From: Acidobacteriaceae bacterium | Lineage (GTDB): Bacteria; Acidobacteriota; Terriglobia; Terriglobales; Acidobacteriaceae | Direction of reading: 5' to 3' | Assembly: GCA_003134995.1 (NCBI GenBank) | Contig: PLDC01000017.1 | Coordinates: 62,001 to 126,000, forward strand | DNA: 64,000 nucleotides | Part shown: piece by piece, positions 8,647 through 17,894 of the stretch | How positions within the stretch are numbered: position 1 is the first letter of the stretch | Layout: each line of letters begins with the position of its first letter | Position numbers and translations under genes: made by a program | Notes under the pieces: model-generated | What the model was told of the DNA's origin: nothing | The model's database searches: none | The model's input: the letters and a program-made list of their open reading frames with translations, nothing else

Positions 8647-9423
8647 TTAGAGCCCCAGCCCGCCGTCGACGGCTAGAATCTGGCCGGTAATAAATTGAGG
8701 CGCGGTGGCGAAGAAGAGGACGGCTGCCGCGATTTCATCTCCTCTTCCGTTTCTTTGCATGGGAGTTTCTTTCGCCATGCGCTTCATGAACGCGGCGGCT
8801 GATTTTTCGCCGAGGTCGATCATTCCGGGGGCGACCGCGTTTACGGCGATTTCGGGGGCCAGCGCTTTTGCCATCACTTTGGTGAGCATGTGCAGAGCTG
8901 CTTTGGAGGAGCAGTAGTGCGCATGAGTTGGCCACGGGCGCAGGCCGCCAAGCGAGCCCATGTGAATGATTTTGGCTTCCAGCTTTTCTGAACATTTTTG
9001 TCCGGTGCGCTTTCGGCGCATCCACTTCAGGGCTTCGCGCGAGATTAGAAATGGTCCGCGCGTGTTTGAAGCGAACATCCCATCCCACTGGCGAACGGTG
9101 AGGCGTTCGAAGTCAGCGGTGGCGTAGTTGGCGGCGTTGTTGACGAGGATATCGATGCGGCCGAGTTCGCGGCCGGCGTCTTTCATCATGGATTTAACGC
9201 TGGCTTCATCGGTGATGTCGCAGTGCAGGGCGAAGGCGCGCACGCCGAAGCTGGAAAGGTCTACGACGGTCTGCTGGGCGTCGCGGGCGGAATTGCGAAA
9301 GGTGATGGCGACATCTGCGCCGGCACGGGCGAGAGCCAGGGCGGAGGCGCGTCCCAGACGTTTTGCGCCGCCGGTGATGAGGCAGGTTTTGCCGGTCAGA
9401 GGTCGGGAATCGAGAGAATGCAT
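8647..9423 (-). CDS. SDR-family oxidoreductase (pteridine reductase-like)
   Basis: 258 aa. Classical short-chain dehydrogenase/reductase: the NAD(P)-binding TGGAKRLGRA near residue 18, NNAANY, catalytic Ser in MGSLGG, and Y-C-S-S-K as the active-site YxxxK. The C-terminus FFATAPQFITGQILAVDGG is typical. The TGGAKRLG variant and general length resemble FolM/PTR1-type pteridine reductases, so dihydropteridine or dihydrofolate reduction is one option; 3-oxoacyl-ACP reductase-like activity is another. NADPH preference is plausible from the Arg after the glycine motif. Transcribed alone, convergent with nothing; substrate remains open. Confidence 0.85.
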   Translation of the reverse strand: MHSLDSRPLTGKTCLITGGAKRLGRASALALARAGADVAITFRNSARDAQQTVVDLSSFGVRAFALHCDITDEASVKSMMKDAGRELGRIDILVNNAANYATADFERLTVRQWDGMFASNTRGPFLISREALKWMRRKRTGQKCSEKLEAKIIHMGSLGGLRPWPTHAHYCSSKAALHMLTKVMAKALAPEIAVNAVAPGMIDLGEKSAAAFMKRMAKETPMQRNGRGDEIAAAVLFFATAPQFITGQILAVDGGLGL

Positions 9424-9467
9424 TGTCGGATTTTACTCCTGACGCAGAAGAGGTCGAGCTGCGCTCG

Positions 9468-9521
9468 AACGGACAGCCCCTTCGGCTTTGCTCAGGGCAG
9501 GCGGGGGCTGCTGTCCCCACA
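9468..9521. repeat. GGACAGCC...GGCTGTCC hairpin element
   Basis: Arms GGACAGCCCC and GGGGGCTGCTGTCC enclose TTCGGCTTTGCTCAGGGCAG and are followed by CCACATAG. It resembles the shorter element at 37-55 and sits between divergent genes. Confidence 0.55.
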
Positions 9522-9544
9522 TAGTATTTTGAGGGACTGCACCA

Positions 9545-9892
9545 TTGTCGAACGTTGCTGCCGAAGCGGGAAGGCTATTTTGCGGCGTGAGTGGTAAGTG
9601 CGGTTTTTTCTTGCCAAAGGGTGCGGAGGTGGCGGAAAATCGCGGCGTGCCAGAGTCCCGTCAGGTCGTGGTTTACTCGCGCAAGGGATGTCATCTCTGC
9701 GAGGTAGTAAAGGAGAGCCTTTCCAAGCTTTCGCGGCGCGGCGGGTTTACCTGGCAGGATGTGGACGTGGATAGCGACAGCGAACTGCGGCGTAAGTTCA
9801 GCGACGAAGTCCCGGTTGTATTTATCGATGGGCGCAAGGCGTTCAAATATCGCATGGACGAACGGGAATTTCTGCGCAAGCTCGCGAGCTAG
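9545..9892 (+). CDS. Glutaredoxin-family (DUF836-like) protein
   Basis: 115 aa from a TTG; in-frame GTGs (for example 9588 or 9627) are equally possible starts, so the first ~35 residues are doubtful. The conserved core is a thioredoxin fold: VVVYSRKGCHLCEVV with the redox motif CHLC, a DVDVDSDSELRRKFSDEVPVVFI segment containing the cis-Pro, and a final DEREFLRKL helix. Known relatives are small cytosolic thiol-disulfide proteins. No partner is encoded nearby; upstream is a hairpin element and downstream a convergent phosphoesterase. Confidence 0.8.
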   Translation: MSNVAAEAGRLFCGVSGKCGFFLPKGAEVAENRGVPESRQVVVYSRKGCHLCEVVKESLSKLSRRGGFTWQDVDVDSDSELRRKFSDEVPVVFIDGRKAFKYRMDEREFLRKLAS

Positions 9893-9936
9893 AGCGTCAG
9901 CTAGATTGCCGTGAAGCGCCGCTCTTCCACGTGATT

Positions 9937-11370
9937 TCAATCGCTGTCTGGGTCGGTTGGGGGTTCTTTGTCGTTGATGAAGTAGTTTGCATCGAGCGGA
10001 GCCGGGATGGTTTGAAACACGCGAGGCACTTGCTTGAGATTGAAAAACGCACTGAGATTCGTGGTCGCGCGTGCATCGGCAAAATTCAGTGCGCCTTCGG
10101 TGATGCCGAAGTTGTTCTCCATGAAGCGCAGGATGGTGCCGAAATCCAGCCGCAGATTGCTGACGTAAGCTGCCGGTGTGTAGGCGGAGACTACAATCAT
10201 TGGGACCCGGATGCCGTACTGGTAATCTCCCTCAACGCCTGCCAGAAAAGTGGGCGGCTCGTGATCGTACCAGCCTCCCCAATCGTCCCAGGTAATGATG
10301 ATGGCGGTGTTGTCCCAGTAAGTTTCACCGTCCTTGCACTTGGGATTGTTGCCGATTGCATTCACGATGGAAGCAACCCAGGATGGTCCGCCGCCCTTAT
10401 TGCTGCCTGCGTGATCGGAATTCTGACCACTCGGAATCACCCAACTCACCTGCGCCAGTTTGCAATCGCTAATGTCGGTTAACACCTGCGAAGGTTTGAT
10501 GACTACATCATTGACCCAGTCGGAACCCGTGCACACTCCGCCGGTCGGCTTGCTCGGCACGCAGATGCTGTCGATCGCGTTGGGCGCCGTCCAGATGGAG
10601 GTTGTGCTTGGAGTGTAATACTTCCAACTTACCGAGATGGCGTCGAAGAGATCGGCCATGGTCTCGTGCTCGAAGCAGGGATAAATAGTTTGGTTCTCAC
10701 CTGTAGTGTCGATCAATTCGACCGTGGTGGTGGAGAGCGCGACGCACCCGGCAGCCGTAGCGCCCACTTCTGGAGAAACATTCTCGGCGGCGAAGGTGCC
10801 GGCGGCATCGTCGGCAGCGCTGGGCGCCGATGTTCCTCCGAAGAGGAATTGATGGGCGGGAAAGCTCGGGCCCTGGTTGGTTTGAAACATATAGTTTGCC
10901 CAGCCGTATGACGTGGCGAGAGTGAGATAAGGATTCAGGATCGAACTGGTATTGGTTACGTAGTGGTACGGAGGTTTGGTGGGGCACGTACCGGTGCAAG
11001 CGTTGTTGGCGCCGCCGTCCATCCGGCAGACGCCGGAGGAGTTCACGTCGCAGATGTCAGTGAATGCGGAGTGCTTATGGCTGGGATCGTAATCATTGTC
11101 GAGCGCGACGGTGCTGGGATTTGTCGTGCCAGTCGACGAGGTCTTGTCATACCATCCGCTGGTTTGAATATCGTATTGCGAGCTGGTAGGGGTGATGCTG
11201 CAGGATTTGCTGGTGCCAAATGGCGAGCTGCAGAGGCCCTGGAAAAGATTATCCGGGCTGCGGTTTTCCTGAATGACCACGATAACGTGCGTAAAAGTCG
11301 TGATTTGCGCGTGCGCGAGCATGGCCCCGCAAAAAATTAGAAGTAACAAAACCTTGATGGTCGATTTCAT
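9937..11370 (-). CDS. Secreted phosphoesterase, array copy 4 (last)
   Basis: 477 aa from ATG 11370 (upstream in-frame codons to 11406 lack a better start). Signal peptide MKSTIKVLLLLIFCGAMLAHA. Mature protein is one PF04185 domain with HVIVVIQENRSPDNLFQG, DYDPSHKHSAF, TNQGPSFPAHQFLFGGTS and TWDDWGGWYDHEPP; GQNSDHAGSNKGGGPSW is also conserved. These motifs mark the AcpA/phospholipase-C-like metal-dependent phosphohydrolases. It lies 42 nt downstream of copy 3 and has no evident promoter, so it is probably co-transcribed with it. The C-terminus PPTDPDSD is acidic as in the other copies. Confidence 0.88.
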   Translation of the reverse strand: MKSTIKVLLLLIFCGAMLAHAQITTFTHVIVVIQENRSPDNLFQGLCSSPFGTSKSCSITPTSSQYDIQTSGWYDKTSSTGTTNPSTVALDNDYDPSHKHSAFTDICDVNSSGVCRMDGGANNACTGTCPTKPPYHYVTNTSSILNPYLTLATSYGWANYMFQTNQGPSFPAHQFLFGGTSAPSAADDAAGTFAAENVSPEVGATAAGCVALSTTTVELIDTTGENQTIYPCFEHETMADLFDAISVSWKYYTPSTTSIWTAPNAIDSICVPSKPTGGVCTGSDWVNDVVIKPSQVLTDISDCKLAQVSWVIPSGQNSDHAGSNKGGGPSWVASIVNAIGNNPKCKDGETYWDNTAIIITWDDWGGWYDHEPPTFLAGVEGDYQYGIRVPMIVVSAYTPAAYVSNLRLDFGTILRFMENNFGITEGALNFADARATTNLSAFFNLKQVPRVFQTIPAPLDANYFINDKEPPTDPDSD

Positions 11371-11412
11371 ATTTATCCTTTGCAACTGTTGCCCTGGCGG
11401 ACTCACGAGAGT

Positions 11413-12849
11413 TCAGTAGTCATCCGGTTCGGTCATGGGCGATGGGTCGTTGATGAAATAGTTTGCGTCCAGGCGAGCCGGGATGGTCTGGAACACTCGA
11501 GGCACCTGTTTGAGATTGAAAAACTCCGAGAGATTGCCGGTAGCGCGCGCGTCCGCAAAGTCGAGCGAGCCCTCAGCGATGCCGAAATTGTTTTCGACGA
11601 AGCGCAAGATAGTGCCGAAATCCATCCTATTGTTGTCCACATAAGCCGCCGGAGTGTAGGCGGAGACGACCAGAAAGGGGACACGAAAACCATACTGGAA
11701 ATCGCCTTGAGCGCCGGCCAGTATAGTGGGCGGTTCGTGATCGTACCAGCCTCCCCAATCGTCCCACGTGATGAGGATGACGGTGTTGTCCCAGTAGACT
11801 TCGTCGTCCTTGCACTTGGGATTGTTTCCAATCGCATTGACAATCGAAGCCACCCAGGAAGGGCCGCCGCCGGTATTGCTGTTGGCGTGATCGGAATTAG
11901 CTCCGGAGGGTGTAACCCAGCTCACGCCGGCAAGTTTACAATCCGTAATATCGGTTAATACTTTCGAGGGTCTGAAGTTTACGCTACTCGTCCATTCGGA
12001 ACCGGTACAAGTTCCGCCATAGGTCTGACTGGGCACGCAAATATGATCGATGGCGTTGGGCGCGGTCACGATTGAGTCTGAGCCCGGGTTGTAGTACTTC
12101 CAAGTGACGTCAATGTCATCGAGCAAGTCCGAGAGAGTTTCGTGCTCGAAACACGGGTATGTTTGCCCGCTCTTCCCATCCGCCTCAACCAGATTGACAT
12201 GGATGTTTGAGGGAGCGATGCATCCCGCGATGGGATTGTTCGCGGAGGGGTTCATATTGCTGTCGGAGAATGTGGCGATAGCGTCGTCGGCCGCGCTGGG
12301 CGCTGAAGTCCCACCGAAAAGAAACTGGTGGGCGGGAAATGTCGGGCCCTGATTGGTCTGGAACATGTAGTTCGCCCAGCCATAGGAAGTAGCGAGAGTG
12401 AGGTAGGGATTCAGGATCGAAGTCGAGTTGTCTACATACTTGAAGTGAGGATTGGAGACGCCGCTGCATCCGGTGCAGGAGGTCTCCGCGGCGCCATCCA
12501 TACGGCAAGTGCCCGATGAATTTATGTCGCACGTCGTGGTGAAGCTATCGTGCGAGTGGCTCACGTCATAGTCATTGGCGAGAGGAATGCTAGTAGGCTG
12601 AGTGACGCCCGACGACGAGGTTTTATCCAACCAGTTGCTGGTTAGAATGTCGTATTGGGAGCTCGTAGGTTTTGTGCTGCATGAGCTGCTTTTTCCGAAC
12701 GGCGCGCTGCACAAATTGTAAAACAGATTATCAGGCGTGCGGTTTTCCTGGATGACAATGATGACGTGCTGAAAACTGGAAATCTGAGCTTGCGCCAATA
12801 TTGTCCCGCAGAAACCAAACACAAGCAGGCATTTGAAGATCAGTTTCAT
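11413..12849 (-). CDS. Secreted phosphoesterase, array copy 3
   Basis: 478 aa with signal peptide MKLIFKCLLVFGFCGTILAQA. Same PF04185 architecture: QENRTPDNLFYN, DYDVSHSHDSF, TNQGPTFPAHQFLFGGTS, TPSGANSDHANSNTGGGPSW and TWDDWGGWYDHEPP. It heads a transcription unit: TATAAT on the minus strand at 13002-12997 and a ~140-nt leader in which a C-tract near the 5' end can pair with the G-rich Shine-Dalgarno at 12862-12854. Cys pairs in CNTCRM-like positions (CDINSSGTCRMDG) suggest disulfides and extracytoplasmic location. Confidence 0.88.
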   Translation of the reverse strand: MKLIFKCLLVFGFCGTILAQAQISSFQHVIIVIQENRTPDNLFYNLCSAPFGKSSSCSTKPTSSQYDILTSNWLDKTSSSGVTQPTSIPLANDYDVSHSHDSFTTTCDINSSGTCRMDGAAETSCTGCSGVSNPHFKYVDNSTSILNPYLTLATSYGWANYMFQTNQGPTFPAHQFLFGGTSAPSAADDAIATFSDSNMNPSANNPIAGCIAPSNIHVNLVEADGKSGQTYPCFEHETLSDLLDDIDVTWKYYNPGSDSIVTAPNAIDHICVPSQTYGGTCTGSEWTSSVNFRPSKVLTDITDCKLAGVSWVTPSGANSDHANSNTGGGPSWVASIVNAIGNNPKCKDDEVYWDNTVILITWDDWGGWYDHEPPTILAGAQGDFQYGFRVPFLVVSAYTPAAYVDNNRMDFGTILRFVENNFGIAEGSLDFADARATGNLSEFFNLKQVPRVFQTIPARLDANYFINDPSPMTEPDDY

Positions 12850-13087
12850 AGTTCTCCCCCACGCGATTAATTTCGCTTCAACATGGTGAAACGTGCTGGC
12901 GGACCTAGGCCCAAGGGCAACCGCACACCGGGAGCTAGGCTAACTTTGGATTGCAAGACTCAACGGGGGAAGGAACCAGCCTTTTGTAACGCGACCATTA
13001 TAGCGCCGAAAGAACAGAATTTCATCAATAAAATCTGCCAATTCCCGCGTCCGACGCGGCTTTTGCGCCCTCCAGGGATCCTTGGCT
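12850..13087 (-). promoter_or_regulatory. Promoter and structured leader of phosphoesterase copy 3
   Basis: Minus-strand TATAAT at 13002-12997; no clear -35. The leader begins near 12990 and contains UUCCCCCG (12973-12965), GAGTCTTG (12961-12954) and the G-rich site GTGGGGGAG (12862-12854) just before the ATG. The C-tract and the G-tract can pair and hide the ribosome binding site. GAGTCTTG and the C/G-tract pair also occur in the leader of copy 1. Confidence 0.45.
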
Positions 13088-14530
13088 TCAATAATCGTCC
13101 GGATCTGTCGGTGGTGTCTTGTCGTTGATGAAGTAGTTTGCGTCCAGGCGGCTCGGAATGGTCTGGAACACCCTTGGAACCTGGTTGAGGTTGAAGAACT
13201 CCGAGAGATTGCCGGTGGCGCGTGCATCGGCGAAGTTAAGTGCACCCTCGGCGATTCCGTAATTCTGCTCGATGAACCGTAAGATGGTGCCGAAGTCCAT
13301 CCGATTGTTGTCCACGTAGGCTGCGGCAGTGTAAGCCGACACAACGATGAACGGAACGCGAAAACCGTATTGATAATCGCCTTGAGCGCCGGCCAGGAAG
13401 GTGGGCGGCTCGTGATCGTACCAGCCTCCCCAATCGTCCCAGGTGATGAGGATGGCCGTGTCATTCCAATAGATCTCGTTATTGTTATTCTTGCACTTGG
13501 GATTGTTGCCGATGGCGTTGACGATCGATGCTACCCAGGATGGTCCGCCGCCCGTGTTGCCTTTCGGATGATCGGAATTGGCGCCAGTCGGGATAACCCA
13601 GTTCACTTGCGAAAGCTTGCAGTCGACGATATCGGTCAGCACTTGCGAGGGCTTGATGACCACATAGTCAAGGTAGTCCGAACCGGTGCAGGTTCCTCCG
13701 GTGGGGGCGCTGGGCAGACAGATATGTTCAATGGCGTTGGGCGCGGTCCAAATAGAACCGTTGCTCTCGGTGTAGTATTTCCAACTCACTCCGATGTCGT
13801 CGAAAAGATCGGACATGGTTTCATGGTCGAGACAGGGATAGACCGACCCTTTTTCACCCTTAGTGGTGACCAGCTTGACGGTGACGCCAGCAAGAGCGAT
13901 GCAACCGGCATCGGGAGTGGTGTAGGGAGTCATATTCTCGGCGGCGAATGTGGCGATGGCATCGTCGGCCGTGCTGGGCGCCGAAGTTCCTCCGAAAAGA
14001 AATTGATGCGCGGGGAAACTTGGTCCCTGGTTGGTTTGGAACATATAGTTGGACCAACCGTAGGAAGTCGCGAGCGTGAGGTAGGGATTCAGGTTCGACG
14101 TAGAGTTGCTCACATACGCGTAGGCCATTTTAGTCGGACAATCGCCAGTGCAAGTGTCACCGGCGGCGCCGTCCATCCGGCAGGCTCCCGTTGTAGTGTT
14201 CAGATCGCACGAGGTCGTGAATGCCAGATGGGTGTGGCTGGGATCATAACTGTTATCGAGTGCGACGGAAGTCGGCTGAGTTGTTCCGGTGGAAGATGAC
14301 TTATCCAGCCAGTTGCTGGTGAGAATGTCGTACTGGGAGCCGGTCGGAGTGATGCTGCAGGAACTGCTGGTGCCGAACGGCGAAGTACACAAGCCCTGAA
14401 AAAGATTATCGGGCGTGCGGTTTTCCTGGATGACCACGATCACATGCTTGAAACTGGAGATCTGAGAATGGGCGAGGATTGCCCCCCAGAGACTGAATAG
14501 ACATAGAATCTTGAGCGTCGGTTTCATCAT
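13088..14530 (-). CDS. Secreted phosphoesterase, array copy 2
   Basis: 480 aa (ATG-ATG start). Signal peptide MMKPTLKILCLFSLWGAILAHS. PF04185 motifs QENRTPDNLFQG, SYDPSHTHLAF, TNQGPSFPAHQFLFGGTS, TGANSDHPKGNTGGGPSW and TWDDWGGWYDHEPP are all present. It follows copy 1 by 58 nt without a recognisable promoter, so the two probably form one unit. A short insertion (KCKNNNNEIYW) distinguishes it from its neighbours. All catalytic motifs are intact, so the copy is not obviously degenerate. Confidence 0.88.
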   Translation of the reverse strand: MMKPTLKILCLFSLWGAILAHSQISSFKHVIVVIQENRTPDNLFQGLCTSPFGTSSSCSITPTGSQYDILTSNWLDKSSSTGTTQPTSVALDNSYDPSHTHLAFTTSCDLNTTTGACRMDGAAGDTCTGDCPTKMAYAYVSNSTSNLNPYLTLATSYGWSNYMFQTNQGPSFPAHQFLFGGTSAPSTADDAIATFAAENMTPYTTPDAGCIALAGVTVKLVTTKGEKGSVYPCLDHETMSDLFDDIGVSWKYYTESNGSIWTAPNAIEHICLPSAPTGGTCTGSDYLDYVVIKPSQVLTDIVDCKLSQVNWVIPTGANSDHPKGNTGGGPSWVASIVNAIGNNPKCKNNNNEIYWNDTAILITWDDWGGWYDHEPPTFLAGAQGDYQYGFRVPFIVVSAYTAAAYVDNNRMDFGTILRFIEQNYGIAEGALNFADARATGNLSEFFNLNQVPRVFQTIPSRLDANYFINDKTPPTDPDDY

Positions 14531-14588
14531 TTTTCCAGTCGCGCTTCGTTCGATCTACTTTCACCATTCTGGTGAGACTCATACGAAC

Positions 14589-16016
14589 TCAGTAGTCGTC
14601 CGGGTCCGTGGGTGGTCTCGTGTCGTTGATAAAGAAGTTTGCGTCCAAGGGCGCGGGAATAGTTTGGAATACCCGGGGTACTTGGTTGAGGTTGAAAAAC
14701 TCGGAGAGGTTTCCGGTGGCGCGCGCATCTGCAAAGTTGAGCGCACCTTCGGCGATGCCGAAGTTCTGCTCAAGGAAGCGCAGCGTGGTGCCGAAGTCCA
14801 TCCGATTGTTATCTACATACCCAGCCGGAGTGTAAGCGGAGACAACCATAAACGGTACGCGAAAGCCATACTGATAATCGCCCTGAGCTCCGGCGAGGAA
14901 GGTTGGAGCTTCGTGATCGTACCAGCCTCCCCAATCGTCCCAGGTAATCAGAATCGCTGTATTGTCCCAATAAACTTCTTTGTCTTTGCACGCCGGGTTG
15001 TTACCGATGGCGTTGACGATGGAAGCGACCCAGGCGGGACCGCCGCCTGTGTTGTTATTAGGATGATCTGAATTCTGGCCGGTCGGAATCACCCAGCTCA
15101 CCTGCGCAAGATCGCACTTGCTGATGGCGGTCAGCACGTCCGCCGGTCCCTTGATTACGTCGCTGACAAAATAGGTACCGGTGCACGTGCCACCTGTAGG
15201 TTGGCTCGGCACGCAGATGTGCTCGATGGCGTCGGGCGCGGTCCACACCGAACCAAAGCCCGGCGTGTAGTATTTCCAACTGACATTGATGTCATTGAAC
15301 AGATCAGCCATGGTGTCATGATCGAAACATGGATAGATGCTTTGGTTCTCACCCGTGGTGCTGATCAGTTCCACGGTTGTCGTCGAGATAGCAATGCAGC
15401 CCGCCAGCGCTAAACTCGGATAGACATTTTCAGCAGCGAAGGTACCCGCGGCATCGTCGGCCGCGCTGGGCGCCGACGTTCCTCCAAACAGGAATTGATG
15501 GGCAGGGAAGCTGGACCCCTGGTTGGTTTGAAACATATAGTTCGCCCAGCCGTACGAAGTCGCGAGAGTGAGGTAGGGACTTAAGATCGACTTTGTATTC
15601 TGGACATAGTGAAATGACGCCCGGGTCGGGCAAGTGCCCACGCAGCCGTTATTTGCTGCGCCATCCATCCGGCAGGTTCCGGTTGAATTCAAGTCGCACT
15701 GGCTGGTGAAATCCACATGGGCATGATTGGGGTCGTAATCATTATCGAGTTGGACGGTGGCGGGTGGAGTGGTGCCGGTGGATGAGGTTTTATCGAACCA
15801 TTTGCTGGTTTGAATGTCGTATTGGGATCCGGTGGGGGTGATGCTGCAGGACTTGCTGGTGCCGAAGGGCGAGCTGCACAATCCCTGAAAAAGATTATCC
15901 GGCGAGCGATTTTCCTGGATGATTACGATGACATGTTTAAAACTCGAGATTTGGGCGTGGGCAAATATCACGCCACAGAAACCCAGCAGAAACAGAGCCT
16001 TGGCAGTCGGCTTCAT
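14589..16016 (-). CDS. Secreted phosphoesterase, array copy 1 (first transcribed)
   Basis: 475 aa from ATG 16016; GTG 16028 is an alternative. Signal peptide MKPTAKALFLLGFCGVIFAHA. Contains HVIVIIQENRSPDNLFQG, DYDPNHAHVDF, TNQGSSFPAHQFLFGGTS, TGQNSDHPNNNTGGGPAW and TWDDWGGWYDHEAP. The usual E in DHEPP is kept while P becomes A-P, the only notable change. It has its own TATAAT (16171-16166, minus strand) and a ~140-nt leader with a 9-bp long-range pairing that covers the Shine-Dalgarno region. Confidence 0.88.
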   Translation of the reverse strand: MKPTAKALFLLGFCGVIFAHAQISSFKHVIVIIQENRSPDNLFQGLCSSPFGTSKSCSITPTGSQYDIQTSKWFDKTSSTGTTPPATVQLDNDYDPNHAHVDFTSQCDLNSTGTCRMDGAANNGCVGTCPTRASFHYVQNTKSILSPYLTLATSYGWANYMFQTNQGSSFPAHQFLFGGTSAPSAADDAAGTFAAENVYPSLALAGCIAISTTTVELISTTGENQSIYPCFDHDTMADLFNDINVSWKYYTPGFGSVWTAPDAIEHICVPSQPTGGTCTGTYFVSDVIKGPADVLTAISKCDLAQVSWVIPTGQNSDHPNNNTGGGPAWVASIVNAIGNNPACKDKEVYWDNTAILITWDDWGGWYDHEAPTFLAGAQGDYQYGFRVPFMVVSAYTPAGYVDNNRMDFGTTLRFLEQNFGIAEGALNFADARATGNLSEFFNLNQVPRVFQTIPAPLDANFFINDTRPPTDPDDY

Positions 16017-16171
16017 TGTTATCCCCACGGTCTTCCGAAGTTGCGCTCCAACTGGAGCGTTCTAGTGGAACTTGGCAAAATAGACACACGTAACCCAAGA
16101 CTCTTATTTGTTGAATGGGTTTACGATGCCAAACCGTGGGGGAGTACATCTAGCGTGGCGGAGCGATTATA
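16017..16171 (-). promoter_or_regulatory. Promoter and structured leader of phosphoesterase copy 1
   Basis: Minus-strand TATAAT at 16171-16166. In the transcript CCCCACGGT (16141-16133) is perfectly complementary to ACCGTGGGG (16031-16023) next to the ATG, closing a ~110-nt domain that also contains the hairpin CGCTCCA-GT-TGGAGCG (~16045-16060) and GAGTCTTG (16103-16096), which is shared with the copy 3 leader. Confidence 0.45.
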
Positions 16172-16295
16172 CCCGTAAAACGGCGAGTTCGGCCCAAAGA
16201 TTTTTTTGATGTATATAAGCCACTTAGCTAAAAGCCTTGCCAAGATGGGCATCCCGGTGCATCGCCAGAAGTTTCCGATACAATCGCTCCCGGCC

Positions 16296-17894
16296 ATGTT
16301 GCGCACCGAGCTTTACGCTGATCCCGCGAATGTCTTTGTCCACGATGCTGTGCTGACTTCGTGCCGGCGGCATCCGGATAAAACAGCGCTCGTAGATACT
16401 TCGTGCGGGCGACGGCTTACGTATTCGGAATACGGCGAGACCGTGGAAGCTCTGGCGCGCGGGTTGGTTGCAGCGGGACTGAAGCCTGGAGAAGTGGCCG
16501 CGATTTTTCTCGCGAATTCGTGGGAGTTCTGTGCGGCTTACCACGCGGTGACGTTGGCTGGCGGAATCCCGACGCTGCTGAACCCGACTTATCGTGAAAG
16601 GGAAGTGCGGCATCAGTTGGGGAATTCGGGCGCGGCGCTGCTGATCACTGATCGAACGAACATCGAAGGAATCAATCTTGCGGGGCTGCCGAATCTGCGG
16701 CGCGTATTTTGCACGCGAGAGCAGGGAAGCGGAAGCGAGCCGTTTTCGAATCTACTGAAGCCGGTGAGTGGTTCCACGATTTTACCTGCGCCAAATCAGG
16801 GGTCGGAAATTACTTTGGCCGCTTTGCCTTATTCCAGCGGCACGACCGGACTGCCGAAGGGTGTAATGCTTTCGCATTCCAACCTGGTATCGAACGTGTA
16901 TCAGTTTCTGGGGCCGCACGCGAGTCCGCTGAATTCTGATGACAATATTCTTTGCTTCCTGCCCCTGTACCACATCTATGGCCTGAACGTGATGCTTAAC
17001 CCGGCGCTGATTCTGGGCGCGACGCTCGTGCTGATGCCGCGGTTCAATGTATCGCAGCTGACATCACTGCTGATTACGGAATCGATCACCATGATGCCGC
17101 TGGTGCCGCCGGCGATGAATGCGCTGTGCCTGACAGCGGAGGCCGGAGAGTTTCCTAAGAATCACAGTGTGCGCTGGGTGAAGTCCGGAGCGGCGCCGCT
17201 GGCGCCGGATCTGCCGCGAAGGTTCACCGCGCTGACGGGGATTGTTGTGTGCCAGGGCTACGGAATGACGGAAGCTTCGCCGGTGACGCATGTGGGTTAC
17301 CTGGAGCCGGTTCTTTACCGGCCGGATTCGATCGGGCATCCAATGGCGCGAACGGAGTGCCGGATCATTGGTGTCGACAATCTGCTTGCTGCAGCCGAGA
17401 GTGCCGAAGATGTTCCCACGGGCGAGCCGGGAGAGTTGGTAATGCGCGGGCCGCAATTCATGCTGGGCTACTGGAAAGAGCCGGACGCGACCGCTGCCGT
17501 GCTGCGCGATGGATGGTACTGGTCCGGCGACATTGTCACGCGCGATGCCGAGGGCTTTTACCGAGTCGTCGACCGGCGCAAAGAAATGATTAAGTACAAG
17601 GGATTCCCGGTGGCGCCAGCGGAGGTAGAAGCCGTGCTTCTCGAACATCCCGCGGTGCGCGAGTGCGGAGTGGTCGGCAGGGCCGATGCGGCGGCCGGCG
17701 AAATTCCGGTGGCGTTCATCGCGCTGCGCGAAGGGTTTTCGACTTGCAAAAAGATGGAAGACGAACTATGCGCGTTCGTCGCCGATCGTTTGACCCGCTA
17801 CAAGCAGCCGCGCGAAGTCCATTTTGTGGAAGTTATTCCGAAGACTGCGTCGGGCAAGATTCTGCGGCGCGAGTTAAGAAAGTTGATCCAGTGA
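16296..17894 (+). CDS. AMP-dependent synthetase/ligase (4-coumarate-CoA ligase-like)
   Basis: About 532 aa from ATG 16296 (MLRTELYADP); the frame is open to ATG 16209, but that start overlaps the promoter of the divergent phosphoesterase unit. Adenylate-forming enzyme: P-loop-like YSSGTTGLPKGVMLSH, YGMTEASPVTH, GWYWSGDIVTRDAEGFYRVVDRRKEMIKYKG and the catalytic Lys in TASGKILRREL. Such enzymes activate a carboxylate with ATP and transfer it to CoA. The overall pattern is that of 4CL/long-chain acyl ligases; a plant-phenolic or fatty acid substrate cannot be decided. It has no operon partners. Confidence 0.88.
   Translation: MLRTELYADPANVFVHDAVLTSCRRHPDKTALVDTSCGRRLTYSEYGETVEALARGLVAAGLKPGEVAAIFLANSWEFCAAYHAVTLAGGIPTLLNPTYREREVRHQLGNSGAALLITDRTNIEGINLAGLPNLRRVFCTREQGSGSEPFSNLLKPVSGSTILPAPNQGSEITLAALPYSSGTTGLPKGVMLSHSNLVSNVYQFLGPHASPLNSDDNILCFLPLYHIYGLNVMLNPALILGATLVLMPRFNVSQLTSLLITESITMMPLVPPAMNALCLTAEAGEFPKNHSVRWVKSGAAPLAPDLPRRFTALTGIVVCQGYGMTEASPVTHVGYLEPVLYRPDSIGHPMARTECRIIGVDNLLAAAESAEDVPTGEPGELVMRGPQFMLGYWKEPDATAAVLRDGWYWSGDIVTRDAEGFYRVVDRRKEMIKYKGFPVAPAEVEAVLLEHPAVRECGVVGRADAAAGEIPVAFIALREGFSTCKKMEDELCAFVADRLTRYKQPREVHFVEVIPKTASGKILRRELRKLIQ

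Noticed and set aside
12850-13087. Possible c-di-GMP or cobalamin riboswitch in the phosphoesterase leader
   Set aside because: None of the conserved core sequences of those classes could be located; only the C/G-tract pairing is supported.
13370-14299. 309-aa plus-strand frame in the phosphoesterase array
   Set aside because: Shadow of copy 2; similar shadows occur in all copies.
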